A stretch of 64,000 nt of DNA from Deltaproteobacteria bacterium (GCA_030018495.1 JASEFS010000009.1:1-64000); one strand, 5' to 3'. Shown: positions 8,728 through 16,418, counted from the stretch's first letter. Numbers and translations are program-made. Notes: generated from the letters alone by a model not told the origin.

Positions 8728-9468
8728 CTACCAGCGCCGCTCCAGGTCGCGCCTGAGGGCCGGCAGCAAATGGCGCTGCACCACCCGGTCCCAATCCAGC
8801 CCCGCAACGCCGGCAGGGTCCAGGCTCTGCACCTGGATGGTGACCTGGTAATTAACGCCCCGGCCGCCGGCATCGGCCTCGAAGCGGCCGCTCCTGAGGG
8901 CTTCGAAATTTTCTTCCCCCAGCCGCACCATGACGTCCCGGGGGAGAATCCCCTCGCCGGTCTGCACCACGGCCAGACGTTCATCCCCCAGGAGCGTTTC
9001 CGGGCTGATAACCATGCCCCCGTGGGCCTCCACGATGCCGCCTTTATGAAAAAGGCCCCCCAGTCCCAAGTCGAAGCCGAACAAAGACAGCCAGCCTCCG
9101 CCGCCGCCTCCCGGCCAGCCCTCGCCCGCCCGGTCAAGGGTTTTTTGAACGTGCTCACTGAAAGCCGTCACCTCCGCCGACATCTCGGCCAGGGATTCCT
9201 GCCAGTTGCGGGAGAGCTGGCGGCTAGCGGCCTCCCCTTTGGCGGTGATCCCTTCAAACGCGCCGGCGGCCACGGTGCCCATTTGCTCCAGGTTTACCTG
9301 CCAATCTCGGGCGAATTCCGTCCAGCCCGCCTCCATGTCCCGCATTTCCCTGGACCAAGCGGCCAGCCGCTGCTCGCTGTACTCCCGGCTCAGGTTCAGC
9401 AATTCCTCCTGCATGGCCCGAAAATCTGCCAGATCCTTCGGGCTGAAGCCTTTGTCCGTTTTCTTCAT
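8728..9468 (-). CDS. tail tape measure protein, unusually short
   Basis: A 246-residue protein. Residues 1-115 are a long charged helix (coiled-coil-like) ending in a glycine run and a hydrophobic patch (GWLSLFGFDLGLGGLFH). It is followed by the tape-measure C-terminal signature HKGGIVEAHGGM, DERLAVVQTGEGILPR and MVRLGEENFEAL. Tape measures normally exceed 600 residues. Using the usual scale of about 0.15 nm per residue, this one would set a tail of only some 35-40 nm, similar to the very short tape measures of gene transfer agents. The position between chaperone-like genes and distal tail genes is canonical. Confidence 0.75.
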   Translation of the reverse strand: MKKTDKGFSPKDLADFRAMQEELLNLSREYSEQRLAAWSREMRDMEAGWTEFARDWQVNLEQMGTVAAGAFEGITAKGEAASRQLSRNWQESLAEMSAEVTAFSEHVQKTLDRAGEGWPGGGGGGWLSLFGFDLGLGGLFHKGGIVEAHGGMVISPETLLGDERLAVVQTGEGILPRDVMVRLGEENFEALRSGRFEADAGGRGVNYQVTIQVQSLDPAGVAGLDWDRVVQRHLLPALRRDLERRW

Positions 9469-9499
9469 AGCTCAATTTCTCTCTCAAGGAATAGGCCCG

Positions 9500-9838
9500 C
9501 TACGCCTTGTTTGCGGATTTTCCAGCTTCGTAAAGCCGCCCAACCAGTCCTAACAACATCCACGTTTCCAGGCTCAGGTCATTGGCCTTGAAAGGATACC
9601 CGGCTTTTTTTAGCTGATAGAGCAGCATCAGGTGCCAGGTCCACGGAGAGATGCTCTCCGGCCGCCGGAACTCCCGGCACTCCTGGCAGGCCCACGCCGC
9701 GAACGCGCCGTTCTCCAGGCGGCAGGCGCGCCGCCTGTCCGCATGGCAGAGCCGGCCTGCGGCCAGATCCAGGACCTCCTGGCTTAAAGGCCAGTCCGCC
9801 GGCCAGCCGGCTGCGGAAAAAAGGCCGCTCAGCCCCAC
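9500..9838 (-). CDS. putative tail assembly chaperone, distal frame (GTG start or frameshift product)
   Basis: A 112-residue frame starting at GTG 9838, which overlaps the stop of the upstream gene and lies in its -1 frame. It contains two Cys pairs (RLCHADRRRAC and ACQEC) that could bind a metal. In tailed phages the two genes just before the tape measure usually encode assembly chaperones, the second made by programmed frameshifting. Here either coupled GTG initiation or a -1 slip near the TGGGGC run at 9831-9836 is possible. The family is not recognised; the role is inferred from position. Confidence 0.55.
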   Translation of the reverse strand: MGLSGLFSAAGWPADWPLSQEVLDLAAGRLCHADRRRACRLENGAFAAWACQECREFRRPESISPWTWHLMLLYQLKKAGYPFKANDLSLETWMLLGLVGRLYEAGKSANKA

Positions 9839-10212
9839 TCTGCGTCTCCCCGGCCCACCACCCTTATGCCCTCGAATACCTGCTGGGCCAGAAACGAAAC
9901 CAGGTCCGGTGCATGCTTAAGGAGCTTCTCCTGCCAATCAGGATGCCGCTCCGGGTCCAGGGGGACCAGCTCGCCTTTTTCCTGAATGAGAAAATTCCCC
10001 TGCTCAAAGCCGTCAAGGATCGCCAAGCCGAATTTGAGGCGCGTCTCCCCCAGGCAAAACCGCCGCTCCCCTCCCTCAATCCGGTAGGCCGAAAGCTGAT
10101 AAGCCACCCGCTCCTCAGAGGTGGGCCGGCGGTAGTAAAGGGTGATAACCGAGCCCGACACCGGATCCTGAAGCTCCAGGACATGCCGCTCTTCTCCCAA
10201 AATTCTGGCCAT
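9829..10212 (-). CDS. putative tail assembly chaperone, first frame
   Basis: A 127-residue acidic soluble protein (RYYRRPTSEERVAY, ILDGFEQGNFL, HAPDLVSFLAQQVF). Its size, helical C-terminus and position between the tail tube and tape measure match the G-type tail assembly chaperone of siphoviruses. Its stop TGA lies within the first codons of the next gene. It starts with ATG 10212; a 268-base spacer with a hairpin repeat lies upstream. Confidence 0.6.
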   Translation of the reverse strand: MARILGEERHVLELQDPVSGSVITLYYRRPTSEERVAYQLSAYRIEGGERRFCLGETRLKFGLAILDGFEQGNFLIQEKGELVPLDPERHPDWQEKLLKHAPDLVSFLAQQVFEGIRVVGRGDAEWG

Positions 10213-10351
10213 TCCGCATCCCTCTTATGCTGAATTGCGGGTATTGAATTTCCCAGGTCCATGGCTGTCAATGAAATTGATTAAGCCCCATCCCTTCCTC
10301 TCCGGTGGCCCATTACAGCCCGCCCTCCCACCGTGCCAAACCCCGCAAACA

Positions 10352-10378
10352 CCCTCTCCCCCTACCGGGGGGAGAGGG
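10352..10378. repeat. hairpin repeat of the CCCTCTCCCC-GGGGAGAGGG type
   Basis: An 11-bp perfect inverted repeat (CCCTCTCCCCC / GGGGGAGAGGG) with a 5-base loop, followed by GCCGGGGTGAGGG. It belongs to a REP-like family seen between genes in many genomes. A degenerate copy is at 17770. It lies in the spacer between tail tube and chaperone genes and could attenuate transcription. Confidence 0.7.
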
Positions 10379-10480
10379 CCGGGGTGAGGGAGGATAGACT
10401 TCTCTGCGCCTTGCTGCCACTATTCCAAACTCTTTCCTTGAGCTCCAGGGCCGGCACTGCCCGCCGTAAAAGCTTTCTCC

Positions 10481-11776
10481 CTATGCCGCGTACCCGCTCA
10501 CCTTGTTCTGCACGTACGCCACCACGGACCCGTAGGCGTCGTCCTCCAATATTGCGAACTCCACTTCCTCGGCCAGGCGGCGCTGCGCTACGCGCACCGG
10601 TGCCGCCACCACCGCTACCCTGGGGAACACCAACTCCACCTGGTAGTTGACGCCGGGTTCGATTTCCGGGCCCGCCGCCTTGAGATAAAGACCCAAGTAA
10701 TCGTTCTCCTTGAGGTGCTGGGCCATCAGGAAATCCCGGAAATCCCGGTCGATTTCCAGCTTCTGCTCCCGCCCGGCGCGAAAAGCCCGACCGGCATAGT
10801 CGGCGCCAAGCCCCGGAGTGAGCTCCGGGGTCAGGTGGTTGCGGAAGTTCCACACCAGCTTGCGCAGCTCCGCGCCCAGGGCGCAGCCTCCCTGAAACTC
10901 GCTGCCGTTCCAGCGTCCGCCCAGGTTCACCATAGCTTGGCTCACCTTTAAGGGCGGCTCCTCTACTCGGGGCGGGAATACCGTCCAACCGCTTTCCGTG
11001 GGCAGGTAATAGACCCGGTAGGCCGTCATCTCACCGCTGCCTCCCGGCGGGGTGATGGTGATCACCGCCGGGGCCTCCCCCGACACCGCGGTATAGCTCA
11101 CTTCCTCCCAGACCTCGGTCACAGGGTTGAGCACCTTGACCGCATGCACGTTGCTCAATCTCTCGGCCGCGTCGGCGCCTTCGACCCCGTTGGCCGCCAG
11201 CCTCAAGCTGCCGGCGTTGTAAGCCGCGGCCACACTCTCCACCTGGGTATTGTCGGTGACTTTGCCCGTGCCCTTGACCGCGCCGTTGATCTTGGCCCAG
11301 CCTTCCTTGGCCAGTTCCACCCGCACCTGGTCGATGAAGCAGGACGTAAAGCGGCGCTTCATGACCTGCTTTCCGAAGCGCATGGCCGCAGTAAAAGAAG
11401 GGTTGGAGCGCGCCGCGTCCACCTCGCCGGTCCGGGGTCGGATAGCGTGGCGAAAACCGCTGCCGCCTAAAGCGTTGGTTTCCACCTCGCCCAGAGCATA
11501 GGCCAATAAAAACGCGAAGTGCTGAGGCTGGGCCCGGGGAAAAGCCAGGTTGCCGGAAACCGTGCCGCCCAGGTCGTACACCCGGTCGGCCTCCTCCTTG
11601 CCGGTCATCTCATCCCGGTTGGCGGCCTTCAAAGCGCGATAGGTGAGCACCGTGTTCAAATCCACGAGCATGGTTGTGTCCAGGGCCTGCTCCGTATTCA
11701 AAGCTGTTTCCTGGTAGTTGGCCGACACCGCCAGCAGATTATGAGTGCCCAGAAAATTCCGGATGGACCTGGTCAT
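10481..11776 (-). CDS. major tail tube protein
   Basis: A 431-residue protein with a GGGG ribosome binding site before ATG 11776. The N-terminus (SIRNFLGTHNLL, EQALDTTMLVD) and central segments (GGTVSGNLAFPRAQP, SCFIDQVRVELAKEG, INGAVKGTGKV) match the pattern of large tail tube proteins with two beta-barrel halves. A mid-region insert (about 215-275) looks like a fibronectin-like decoration. There is no sheath gene nearby, so the tail is more likely non-contractile. It would polymerise around the tape measure encoded downstream. Confidence 0.65.
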   Translation of the reverse strand: MTRSIRNFLGTHNLLAVSANYQETALNTEQALDTTMLVDLNTVLTYRALKAANRDEMTGKEEADRVYDLGGTVSGNLAFPRAQPQHFAFLLAYALGEVETNALGGSGFRHAIRPRTGEVDAARSNPSFTAAMRFGKQVMKRRFTSCFIDQVRVELAKEGWAKINGAVKGTGKVTDNTQVESVAAAYNAGSLRLAANGVEGADAAERLSNVHAVKVLNPVTEVWEEVSYTAVSGEAPAVITITPPGGSGEMTAYRVYYLPTESGWTVFPPRVEEPPLKVSQAMVNLGGRWNGSEFQGGCALGAELRKLVWNFRNHLTPELTPGLGADYAGRAFRAGREQKLEIDRDFRDFLMAQHLKENDYLGLYLKAAGPEIEPGVNYQVELVFPRVAVVAAPVRVAQRRLAEEVEFAILEDDAYGSVVAYVQNKVSGYAA

Positions 11777-11833
11777 GTGTGTTTACCCCTTGTATGCCAA
11801 ATTCTTTTGGTTTGTGTGAGAGGACTCCCCAGC

Positions 11834-11878
11834 CAAAACCGCGGACCAAAAACTCAAAACCAAAAACCAAAAACCGCC
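11834..11878. repeat. heptamer tandem tract, unit AAAAACC
   Basis: CAAAACC, GCGGACC, AAAAACT, CAAAACC, AAAAACC, AAAAACC, GCC in register, ending one base before the stop of the gp37-like gene. Same unit family as 1215. Confidence 0.75.
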
Positions 11879-11879
11879 T

Positions 11880-12320
11880 TTAAAAATCCTGCACCAGGGC
11901 GGTGCGGTAAAGAGCCGCGTAAACGGTGTGCTCCTGGGAATTCAAGAGCGGTTCTTCCCCGACCAGAGCCAAGGGCAGCATGGGCTGCCCCCAGTCCTGA
12001 TGCCATAAGGCCTGGCGGATGCCCGCCAAAAGGCTGTAAACGCCGCCTGGGGCGCGCCGCGCCGCGTCCTCTCCTCTAAGCGAGCGCACCATTACCAAAA
12101 TTCTCAGGTTCAGGGTCAGGTCGTACGATGATGGCCCCACCTGCTCCGTCCGGCTTTCCTCCAGCCCCACCAGCACCGCCGGCAGCCGCCAGCCTTCCCG
12201 CCGCAAATCCTCCTGCCAGTTCCCCTGATAGGATTTCAGGGTCTTGACGGCATCGCCGAGTTGGGCCTGCAAGGCGGCCAGCACCAGGTCTTCCACTGCG
12301 GTCCAGGATAATTCGTTCAT
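11880..12320 (-). CDS. Mu gp37-like (DUF1834) head-tail connector protein
   Basis: A 146-residue protein with the DUF1834/gp37 pattern: an N-terminal helix (AVEDLVLAALQAQLG), RLPAVLVGLEES, a strand YDLTLNLRILVMVRS, then LLAGIRQALW and a C-terminal strand. In Mu-like phages this gene lies directly after gp36 and before tail sheath or tube genes, exactly as here. It is thought to act in tail termination or at the neck. It is separated from the DUF1320 gene by 15 bases. Confidence 0.75.
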   Translation of the reverse strand: MNELSWTAVEDLVLAALQAQLGDAVKTLKSYQGNWQEDLRREGWRLPAVLVGLEESRTEQVGPSSYDLTLNLRILVMVRSLRGEDAARRAPGGVYSLLAGIRQALWHQDWGQPMLPLALVGEEPLLNSQEHTVYAALYRTALVQDF

Positions 12321-12335
12321 GATTTCAGAGCCTTA

Positions 12336-12758
12336 TTACCAATCTTTTAACCCGGTGCGGGAAAACAGGCGGGGCTCGCTTTGCAATTCCGCCACTTCCC
12401 CCACGCCCCCGGAGGTATCCCCGCCCGCGCCTTCCAGTCCCACCATGCCGGCCGCCACCGCCTTGAGAAAAGCCAGGGCCGCTTCGTATTTATCCCGGCG
12501 CACCGGCGGGATGACGCTGCGGCGGGAATAGAGATGATAAATGGCCATGTCCACCGACAGAGCCTTCACGCGGGGAGGGGTCGGCGTCACCGGCACCGCG
12601 TAGCGGCTCCCCAAATAGGCGTTGATCTCCGCGTCGGCCTGGGCGATGGCCTCCTCTGCCACCAACTCGTCCGGCAGGTCCCCGGCCTCCGCGGTTAATT
12701 CCGCCAGCTCCTCGGGAGCTATCATCGTCAAAAGGTCGTTTTGGGAAGAATACGCCAT
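12336..12758 (-). CDS. Mu gp36-like (DUF1320) protein
   Basis: A 140-residue helical protein with the characteristic DUF1320 start (MAYSSQNDLLTMI), the core AIAQADAEINAYLGSRYAVPV, and SVDMAIYHLYSRR followed by RDKYEAALAFLKAVAAG. In Mu-like phages gp36 is a head-tail connector component. The C-terminal 30 residues are low-complexity Gly/Glu-rich. It is the upstream partner of the DUF1834 gene, and the pair is a signature of Mu-like heads. Confidence 0.85.
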   Translation of the reverse strand: MAYSSQNDLLTMIAPEELAELTAEAGDLPDELVAEEAIAQADAEINAYLGSRYAVPVTPTPPRVKALSVDMAIYHLYSRRSVIPPVRRDKYEAALAFLKAVAAGMVGLEGAGGDTSGGVGEVAELQSEPRLFSRTGLKDW

Positions 12759-12794
12759 ATTTCCGTCACTCCTGACCGCCTTTGCCTTTTCCCA

Positions 12795-13058
12795 TCACCG
12801 CACCACCCGGCCGTCCTGGCTGTGGCTGTGGCTGTTCACCGCACTCCATAAGGAATCCCGCTCGCTGCGGAACTCCTCCTTGAACACAAAGCGCTCCGCT
12901 GTTTCCCGCTGGCATTCGCAGCATAGTTGCAGCACCTCGTCCAGCTTCCTTTCCACCCGGGAAAACATCCGCCATATTAGCAGGCCGCTGATCCCGGCGA
13001 AGACGCTGAGCAGAGCCACTAATACCCCGCTATGTTCGGCCAAATCCTGATAATTCAT
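12795..13058 (-). CDS. small membrane-anchored phage protein, paralogue of the gene at 886-1167
   Basis: An 87-residue protein: one hydrophobic segment at about residues 10-30 (VLVALLSVFAGISGLLIW), then a helical charged stretch with KLDEVLQLCCECQRE and a C-terminal SLWSAVNSHSHSQDGRVVR. The same architecture and several identical motifs occur in the 93-residue protein at the end of the cassette. A holin accessory or inner-membrane spacer role is possible but unproven. It sits next to a 53-residue two-helix membrane protein, and together they may form an exit or lysis module. Confidence 0.65.
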   Translation of the reverse strand: MNYQDLAEHSGVLVALLSVFAGISGLLIWRMFSRVERKLDEVLQLCCECQRETAERFVFKEEFRSERDSLWSAVNSHSHSQDGRVVR

Positions 13059-13065
13059 GCTTCGA

Positions 13066-13227
13066 TTATTCTTTTGCTACCCCGGCCCGCAGGGCCGCCA
13101 GGCCCAATGACCCTAAAAGTCCCAGAACAAGCTCATATTGCTGTGGGTCCAGCCACCCTACGCCCCGGGCAAAAGTAATCACCGCCATCAACGCCGCCGT
13201 TATGTACGTTTTTTTCCCTGCAAACAT
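13066..13227 (-). CDS. 53-residue two-helix membrane protein, holin-like
   Basis: ATG at 13227-13225 and stop TAA at 13068-13066. The start MFAGKKTYITAALMAVITFA is followed by a turn (GWLDPQQYE) and a second hydrophobic helix (LVLGLLGSLGLAALRAG). Small phage proteins with a basic N-terminus, two helices and a GKKTYI-like opening are common beside holin or lysis genes. Its stop is 8 bases upstream of the start of the 87-residue membrane protein. A holin function is inferred from topology and place only. No endolysin was found for it to work with. Confidence 0.6.
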   Translation of the reverse strand: MFAGKKTYITAALMAVITFARGVGWLDPQQYELVLGLLGSLGLAALRAGVAKE

Positions 13228-13298
13228 GAAACACCCTCAAATTTTCGTCGTTAGTCCTGGCCGGAGATGGTATTCACCCCCGGCCAGGTGTTGAAAGA

Positions 13299-13640
13299 TC
13301 AATAGAAGTAAGTCACCTGCAAGACGCCGTCGGTCTCTCCCAGCTTGATGGCCCGAAATTGATTGATAGCCTGCGTGCCGATCAGCATCACGGAGTCGCC
13401 GTTGGCGAGAATATGCCCGTGGGTTAAGGTCGGGGGGCCGATATTGTCGATGCGGAACCGGATGTCGCCTCCTTCGTTCGTTACCAGCACCGCCTGGGCG
13501 TACATGCCCTCAAAGGTCCCCCAGGTTGGCAGAATTTTGCCGCGGGCAAAATATGCAATGTTGCTTGTGACCGTGAGAATTTCGTGGTTTCCCGGAACCT
13601 TGTCCGAAGATTCCAGGACATAGCCTCCGAACCAAGACAT
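13299..13640 (-). CDS. phage structural protein of unknown family
   Basis: A 113-residue beta-rich protein with an AAGGAG ribosome binding site 7 bases before ATG 13640. Segments NIAYFARGKIL, AQAVLVTNEGGDIRFRIDN and GDSVMLIGTQAINQFRAIK suggest a small beta-sandwich such as a capsid spike, cement or neck protein. It follows the major capsid gene by 30 bases. I cannot name the family. Confidence 0.6.
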   Translation of the reverse strand: MSWFGGYVLESSDKVPGNHEILTVTSNIAYFARGKILPTWGTFEGMYAQAVLVTNEGGDIRFRIDNIGPPTLTHGHILANGDSVMLIGTQAINQFRAIKLGETDGVLQVTYFY

Positions 13641-13670
13641 GGCCGCTCCTTATTCTCCTGGCCCCTTGAT

Positions 13671-14567
13671 TTAAGCCAATTCCGGCACTACCAGGAGGTC
13701 CGCCGATCCCTGCCAGATATTGGACTTGGAGCCCCCTGTGTCGGGATTGCCGATAATGAATTGCGCGTTAAGTATTTCCCGGGCCTTGGATTCCAATGCC
13801 GGCGGCACCATCAGCAGGTTCGGCCTGATCCCCAAAGGCGCGCCCTCAGCATTGGTAAACGACATCATAGCCGTCCGGGCCGCGGCATAATTGGAGGCGT
13901 TCAGCTCCTGGGTGGAACAGTAGGCCAATTGCCACAAGCCGTAAGCTGCGGCGCCCCGGTAATCCACCCCGTACCGGAATTTTTTGCGCATGAACACATG
14001 TTCGTCGTCCGGCCGGTCCATGCGCACCAACTGCACCCCCCGCCGCAATTGGAAGATAAACGGCTTGATGGCCCGGGAGGTGTCCAACAAGTACCACGCG
14101 GTTTCGATGCCCGGATTGTAATTGGCCTCTACTCCAGACCCTACCGGGTGTGAGGTGTCAAAAAAGTTTTTGCCGTCATAACAAATCGTAGACGCGCCGG
14201 CCTTCAGCAGTGAGGCGATCAGCTTCTCCGGGTGCTTCTTGGCCTCCTGGGCCATGGCCGCCACGATAGGATTGTAGAGCCCGAGCTGCTCGTCCTCGAT
14301 GTCGTTGCGTTCGATTTCAATGGTGGCTTCCCAGTCCTTGGTCTCGATTTGGTAGGCCTTGGGCTCCAGGGCGTTCACCTGCCGGTCCCCGATCCATTCC
14401 CGCACCATGGGGAAATCAAGCAGGAATTTGTAGTCCATGATGCGGGTCTTGGCCGGCACCGTCATCGCCGCTCGCTCATGCCAGGTTTCCGTATCCTGGA
14501 AAGCGTTGTTGAATACGGCGGTGAAGGCCGTGTATACCTGCGCTAATGATTCTGCATTTATAATCAT
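13671..14567 (-). CDS. Mu gpT-like major capsid protein
   Basis: A 298-residue protein that follows the Mu gpT head-subunit pattern throughout: an N-terminal SLAQVYTAFTAVFNNAFQ, WIGDRQVNAL, YQIETKDWEATIEIERNDIEDE, LIASLLKAG, CYDGKNFFDTSHP and LMVPPALESKAREIL. The gene has a GGGGGG ribosome binding site. It follows protease and decoration genes as in Mu. The HK97 fold is expected from the family. There is no N-terminal scaffold region; maturation would use the gpI-like protease/scaffold upstream. Confidence 0.9.
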   Translation of the reverse strand: MIINAESLAQVYTAFTAVFNNAFQDTETWHERAAMTVPAKTRIMDYKFLLDFPMVREWIGDRQVNALEPKAYQIETKDWEATIEIERNDIEDEQLGLYNPIVAAMAQEAKKHPEKLIASLLKAGASTICYDGKNFFDTSHPVGSGVEANYNPGIETAWYLLDTSRAIKPFIFQLRRGVQLVRMDRPDDEHVFMRKKFRYGVDYRGAAAYGLWQLAYCSTQELNASNYAAARTAMMSFTNAEGAPLGIRPNLLMVPPALESKAREILNAQFIIGNPDTGGSKSNIWQGSADLLVVPELA

Positions 14568-14581
14568 TTACTTTTCCCCCC

Positions 14582-14989
14582 TTATCTGCTGATATCGATC
14601 CAGCCCTTGGTATCGGTGACATATTTCACCAGCACGCCGGCTTTGATATTGTTGGTGGTCCCGGCCGCGTCGTCAAAGGTGTTGTCGTCTTTGAGATACA
14701 TGGGGGCGCCCACCATGGCCTGGGTGATGCTCGCCGCGTTGAACTCAAAGACGCCCGTCCGCCTGAGGCGCACCACTTTGGCGCCGTTGGCTCCGCCGGT
14801 GTTGTCCACCTGCTCCAGCGCCACTCCCAGAAATTTCAATCCCGCGGTGTCCGCCGCCGGCACCGCAAAGCCTTCAGCATTCGCGCCTACCAGACTGCCG
14901 GCATAGATCTTGGTGGCCCCCGCCACCGGGAATTCAATCTCAATCCCTTCCCGATAGGGTGTGGCCCTGTCTTGGGTTAATGCTGCCAT
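14582..14989 (-). CDS. capsid decoration protein (DUF2190-like)
   Basis: A 135-residue protein with an AGGAGGAG ribosome binding site. It shows the small beta-sandwich pattern of head decoration proteins (KIYAGSLVGANAEGF, LKFLGVALEQVD, RRTGVFEFNAASIT, AGVLVKYVTDTKGWID). The gene overlaps the end of the protease gene by 13 bases and precedes the capsid gene by 14, typical of a protease-decoration-capsid module. It would trimerise on the capsid surface and stabilise the expanded head. Confidence 0.75.
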   Translation of the reverse strand: MAALTQDRATPYREGIEIEFPVAGATKIYAGSLVGANAEGFAVPAADTAGLKFLGVALEQVDNTGGANGAKVVRLRRTGVFEFNAASITQAMVGAPMYLKDDNTFDDAAGTTNNIKAGVLVKYVTDTKGWIDISR

Positions 14990-16005
14990 GATTCTCCTCC
15001 TCCGGAATTATTTGACTGACCGATCTGCAACTTCGCCTTCAAATACTCAGCCGGGGCGATGTTCACCGCCCGGCATATCGCCTTCTCTGCCGCACTTATG
15101 CGGTGAGGCTCTTCCGGCCCGTCCTGGGCCAACGCCAAAACTTCTCCCACCGGCACCACCTTGGGAGCCTGCTCTGCGAAAGCCCGAAAACTTTCGAGGT
15201 CCCGCCGGCAATACTCCATGGCCCAGGTTTGCTGAGCCGGACTGATTTTGCCGGACCTCAGGGCCTCTTCCACGGCCCGCGTGGCCTGCTCTTCGGCCAG
15301 TCGGGCCTTGAGAGACTGAATTTCCAGGGCGAGTTCCTCAACTTGGGCAGCCCGGGCTTTCAGGGACAAAAGACTTTCCTTGAGCTGGTCCGAAGTAGCC
15401 TCTGCCGTCAGTTCCAAAGCTCCGGAGACCTCCTGCAAGAACTCCTGGGTCTTGCTCCATAAGGACTCCCCAGTCGCCTCACGCGGCAGCCCCAGCCTGA
15501 GCTTGAGGTCTTCCAGTACCCCTTCATTATCCGCTGGCATCGAGCTCTCATCTTGGGCCGCAGCCCCGCCGAATTTCGCCACCAGGGGCGTAACCTGCTT
15601 CATGGCCGGCACGTTGGTCAGGGCCGCATTAAGCAGCGCCAGAGGCTGGCGGGTTTCCGGGTCCAGCTTGAGCACCGGCGAAAAATAGCGGTACTCTTTC
15701 TGGCGCAGATATTCCCCCGCCTGGGCCGTCCACTCCACCCTGGCCCACAGACCGTCTTCCCGGGCGGCCAGCTCCTTGATCCAGCCCGCGGCCGGCGCCC
15801 TCCCGCCGTTGAGGGATTGGTGCTCATAATCCACCACCAGGTCCACTCCCCGGGACTGGAACGCTTCCACTATGGCTGCCAAAGATTCTTTATCCACTCG
15901 GAAGGGCGGTCTGCCGTCCACCAGGTCCACCTGCCCCAGCGGCAAAAGGCGTATCCACTCAGGCAGGTCCGTCGCTTCCAACACCAATTTCAGTTTCCTT
16001 TCCAT
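14977..16005 (-). CDS. Mu gpI-like head maturation protease/scaffold
   Basis: The family start is ATG 16005 (MERKLKLVLE), supported by AGGAAGG upstream; the frame itself is open further upstream but without family similarity. The 342-residue protein has the phage-I protease domain at about 1-150 (GVDLVVDYEHQSLNGG, AAGWIKELAAREDGLWARVEWT, YRYFSPVLKLDP, LLNAALTNVPAM). A helical, Glu-rich C-terminal half follows (about 165-330) that fits the built-in scaffold. In Mu, gpI is the serine protease and its C-terminal Z form is the scaffold. It overlaps the decoration gene by 13 bases. Confidence 0.88.
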   Translation of the reverse strand: MERKLKLVLEATDLPEWIRLLPLGQVDLVDGRPPFRVDKESLAAIVEAFQSRGVDLVVDYEHQSLNGGRAPAAGWIKELAAREDGLWARVEWTAQAGEYLRQKEYRYFSPVLKLDPETRQPLALLNAALTNVPAMKQVTPLVAKFGGAAAQDESSMPADNEGVLEDLKLRLGLPREATGESLWSKTQEFLQEVSGALELTAEATSDQLKESLLSLKARAAQVEELALEIQSLKARLAEEQATRAVEEALRSGKISPAQQTWAMEYCRRDLESFRAFAEQAPKVVPVGEVLALAQDGPEEPHRISAAEKAICRAVNIAPAEYLKAKLQIGQSNNSGGGESWQH

Positions 16006-16025
16006 GAATCCTTCCTGTTTGCTCC

Positions 16026-16418
16026 TCAAGGAATCGCCTGAGGGTTTTCCGTTTGCGGCCCGGACACCTGCACCCCGGCCTGTTGAGCCAGTTTCTGCGC
16101 CTCTTCCGCCTGCAGTTCCACCTGCTTCACGGCCTCCGCCGGCGGGCACCACTGGGCCTGAAGTTCGCCGGCCAACAGCAGCGTACTGTCCGCCGCCACC
16201 ACCGCCTGCCGCACCTTTTCGTTGGCCAGGTCTTCAGTCAGCAGCGGATCGTAGTAGCCCTGCACGGTCTTCAATGAATGCTCCAGCTTGTTGAAGACCC
16301 CCGGATTCGAACAGCACCCTGCCAGGAGCCCGGCCACAGCCAAGGCCGCAGCCCACCTCCCCCTCGGCGCCCTTCGCGCCTTTGCCTGAGACCTTTTTTC
16401 ACCTTTATTTTTCCTCAA
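16026..16418 (-). CDS. phage-cassette lipoprotein with TTG start
   Basis: The best start is TTG 16418, with GAGGAGGGG 6 bases upstream, overlapping the portal gene by 14 bases; it gives about 130 residues. A very basic leader (KARRAPRGR) precedes a hydrophobic stretch (WAAALAVAGLLAGC) ending in a lipobox at the CC pair. The mature part is a helical, Ala/Glu/Gln-rich domain (KQVELQAEEAQKLAQQAG). A lipoprotein between portal and protease is unusual; this slot is often filled by a MuF head protein. Part of the leader coding sequence is a near-copy of a dispersed intergenic repeat (16372-16390). The function is unknown. Confidence 0.6.
   Translation of the reverse strand: MRKNKGEKRSQAKARRAPRGRWAAALAVAGLLAGCCSNPGVFNKLEHSLKTVQGYYDPLLTEDLANEKVRQAVVAADSTLLLAGELQAQWCPPAEAVKQVELQAEEAQKLAQQAGVQVSGPQTENPQAIP
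16372..16390 (+). repeat. CTTTGCG-type element copy inside a coding leader
   Basis: CTTCGCGCCTTTGCCTGAG matches the consensus core CTTTGCGCCTTTGCGTGAG at 17 of 19 positions. It encodes, on the minus strand, the basic leader of the lipoprotein. Confidence 0.55.

Noticed and set aside
16005-16152. Longer start for the gpI-like protease (49 extra residues)
   Set aside because: The extra part is Gly/Arg-rich antisense of the lipoprotein gene; the inner ATG has a good ribosome binding site and the family N-terminus.
16290-16320. tRNA T-loop-like GTTCGAATCC on the minus strand
   Set aside because: Flanking bases do not form a T stem or acceptor stem, and it lies in the lipoprotein coding sequence.
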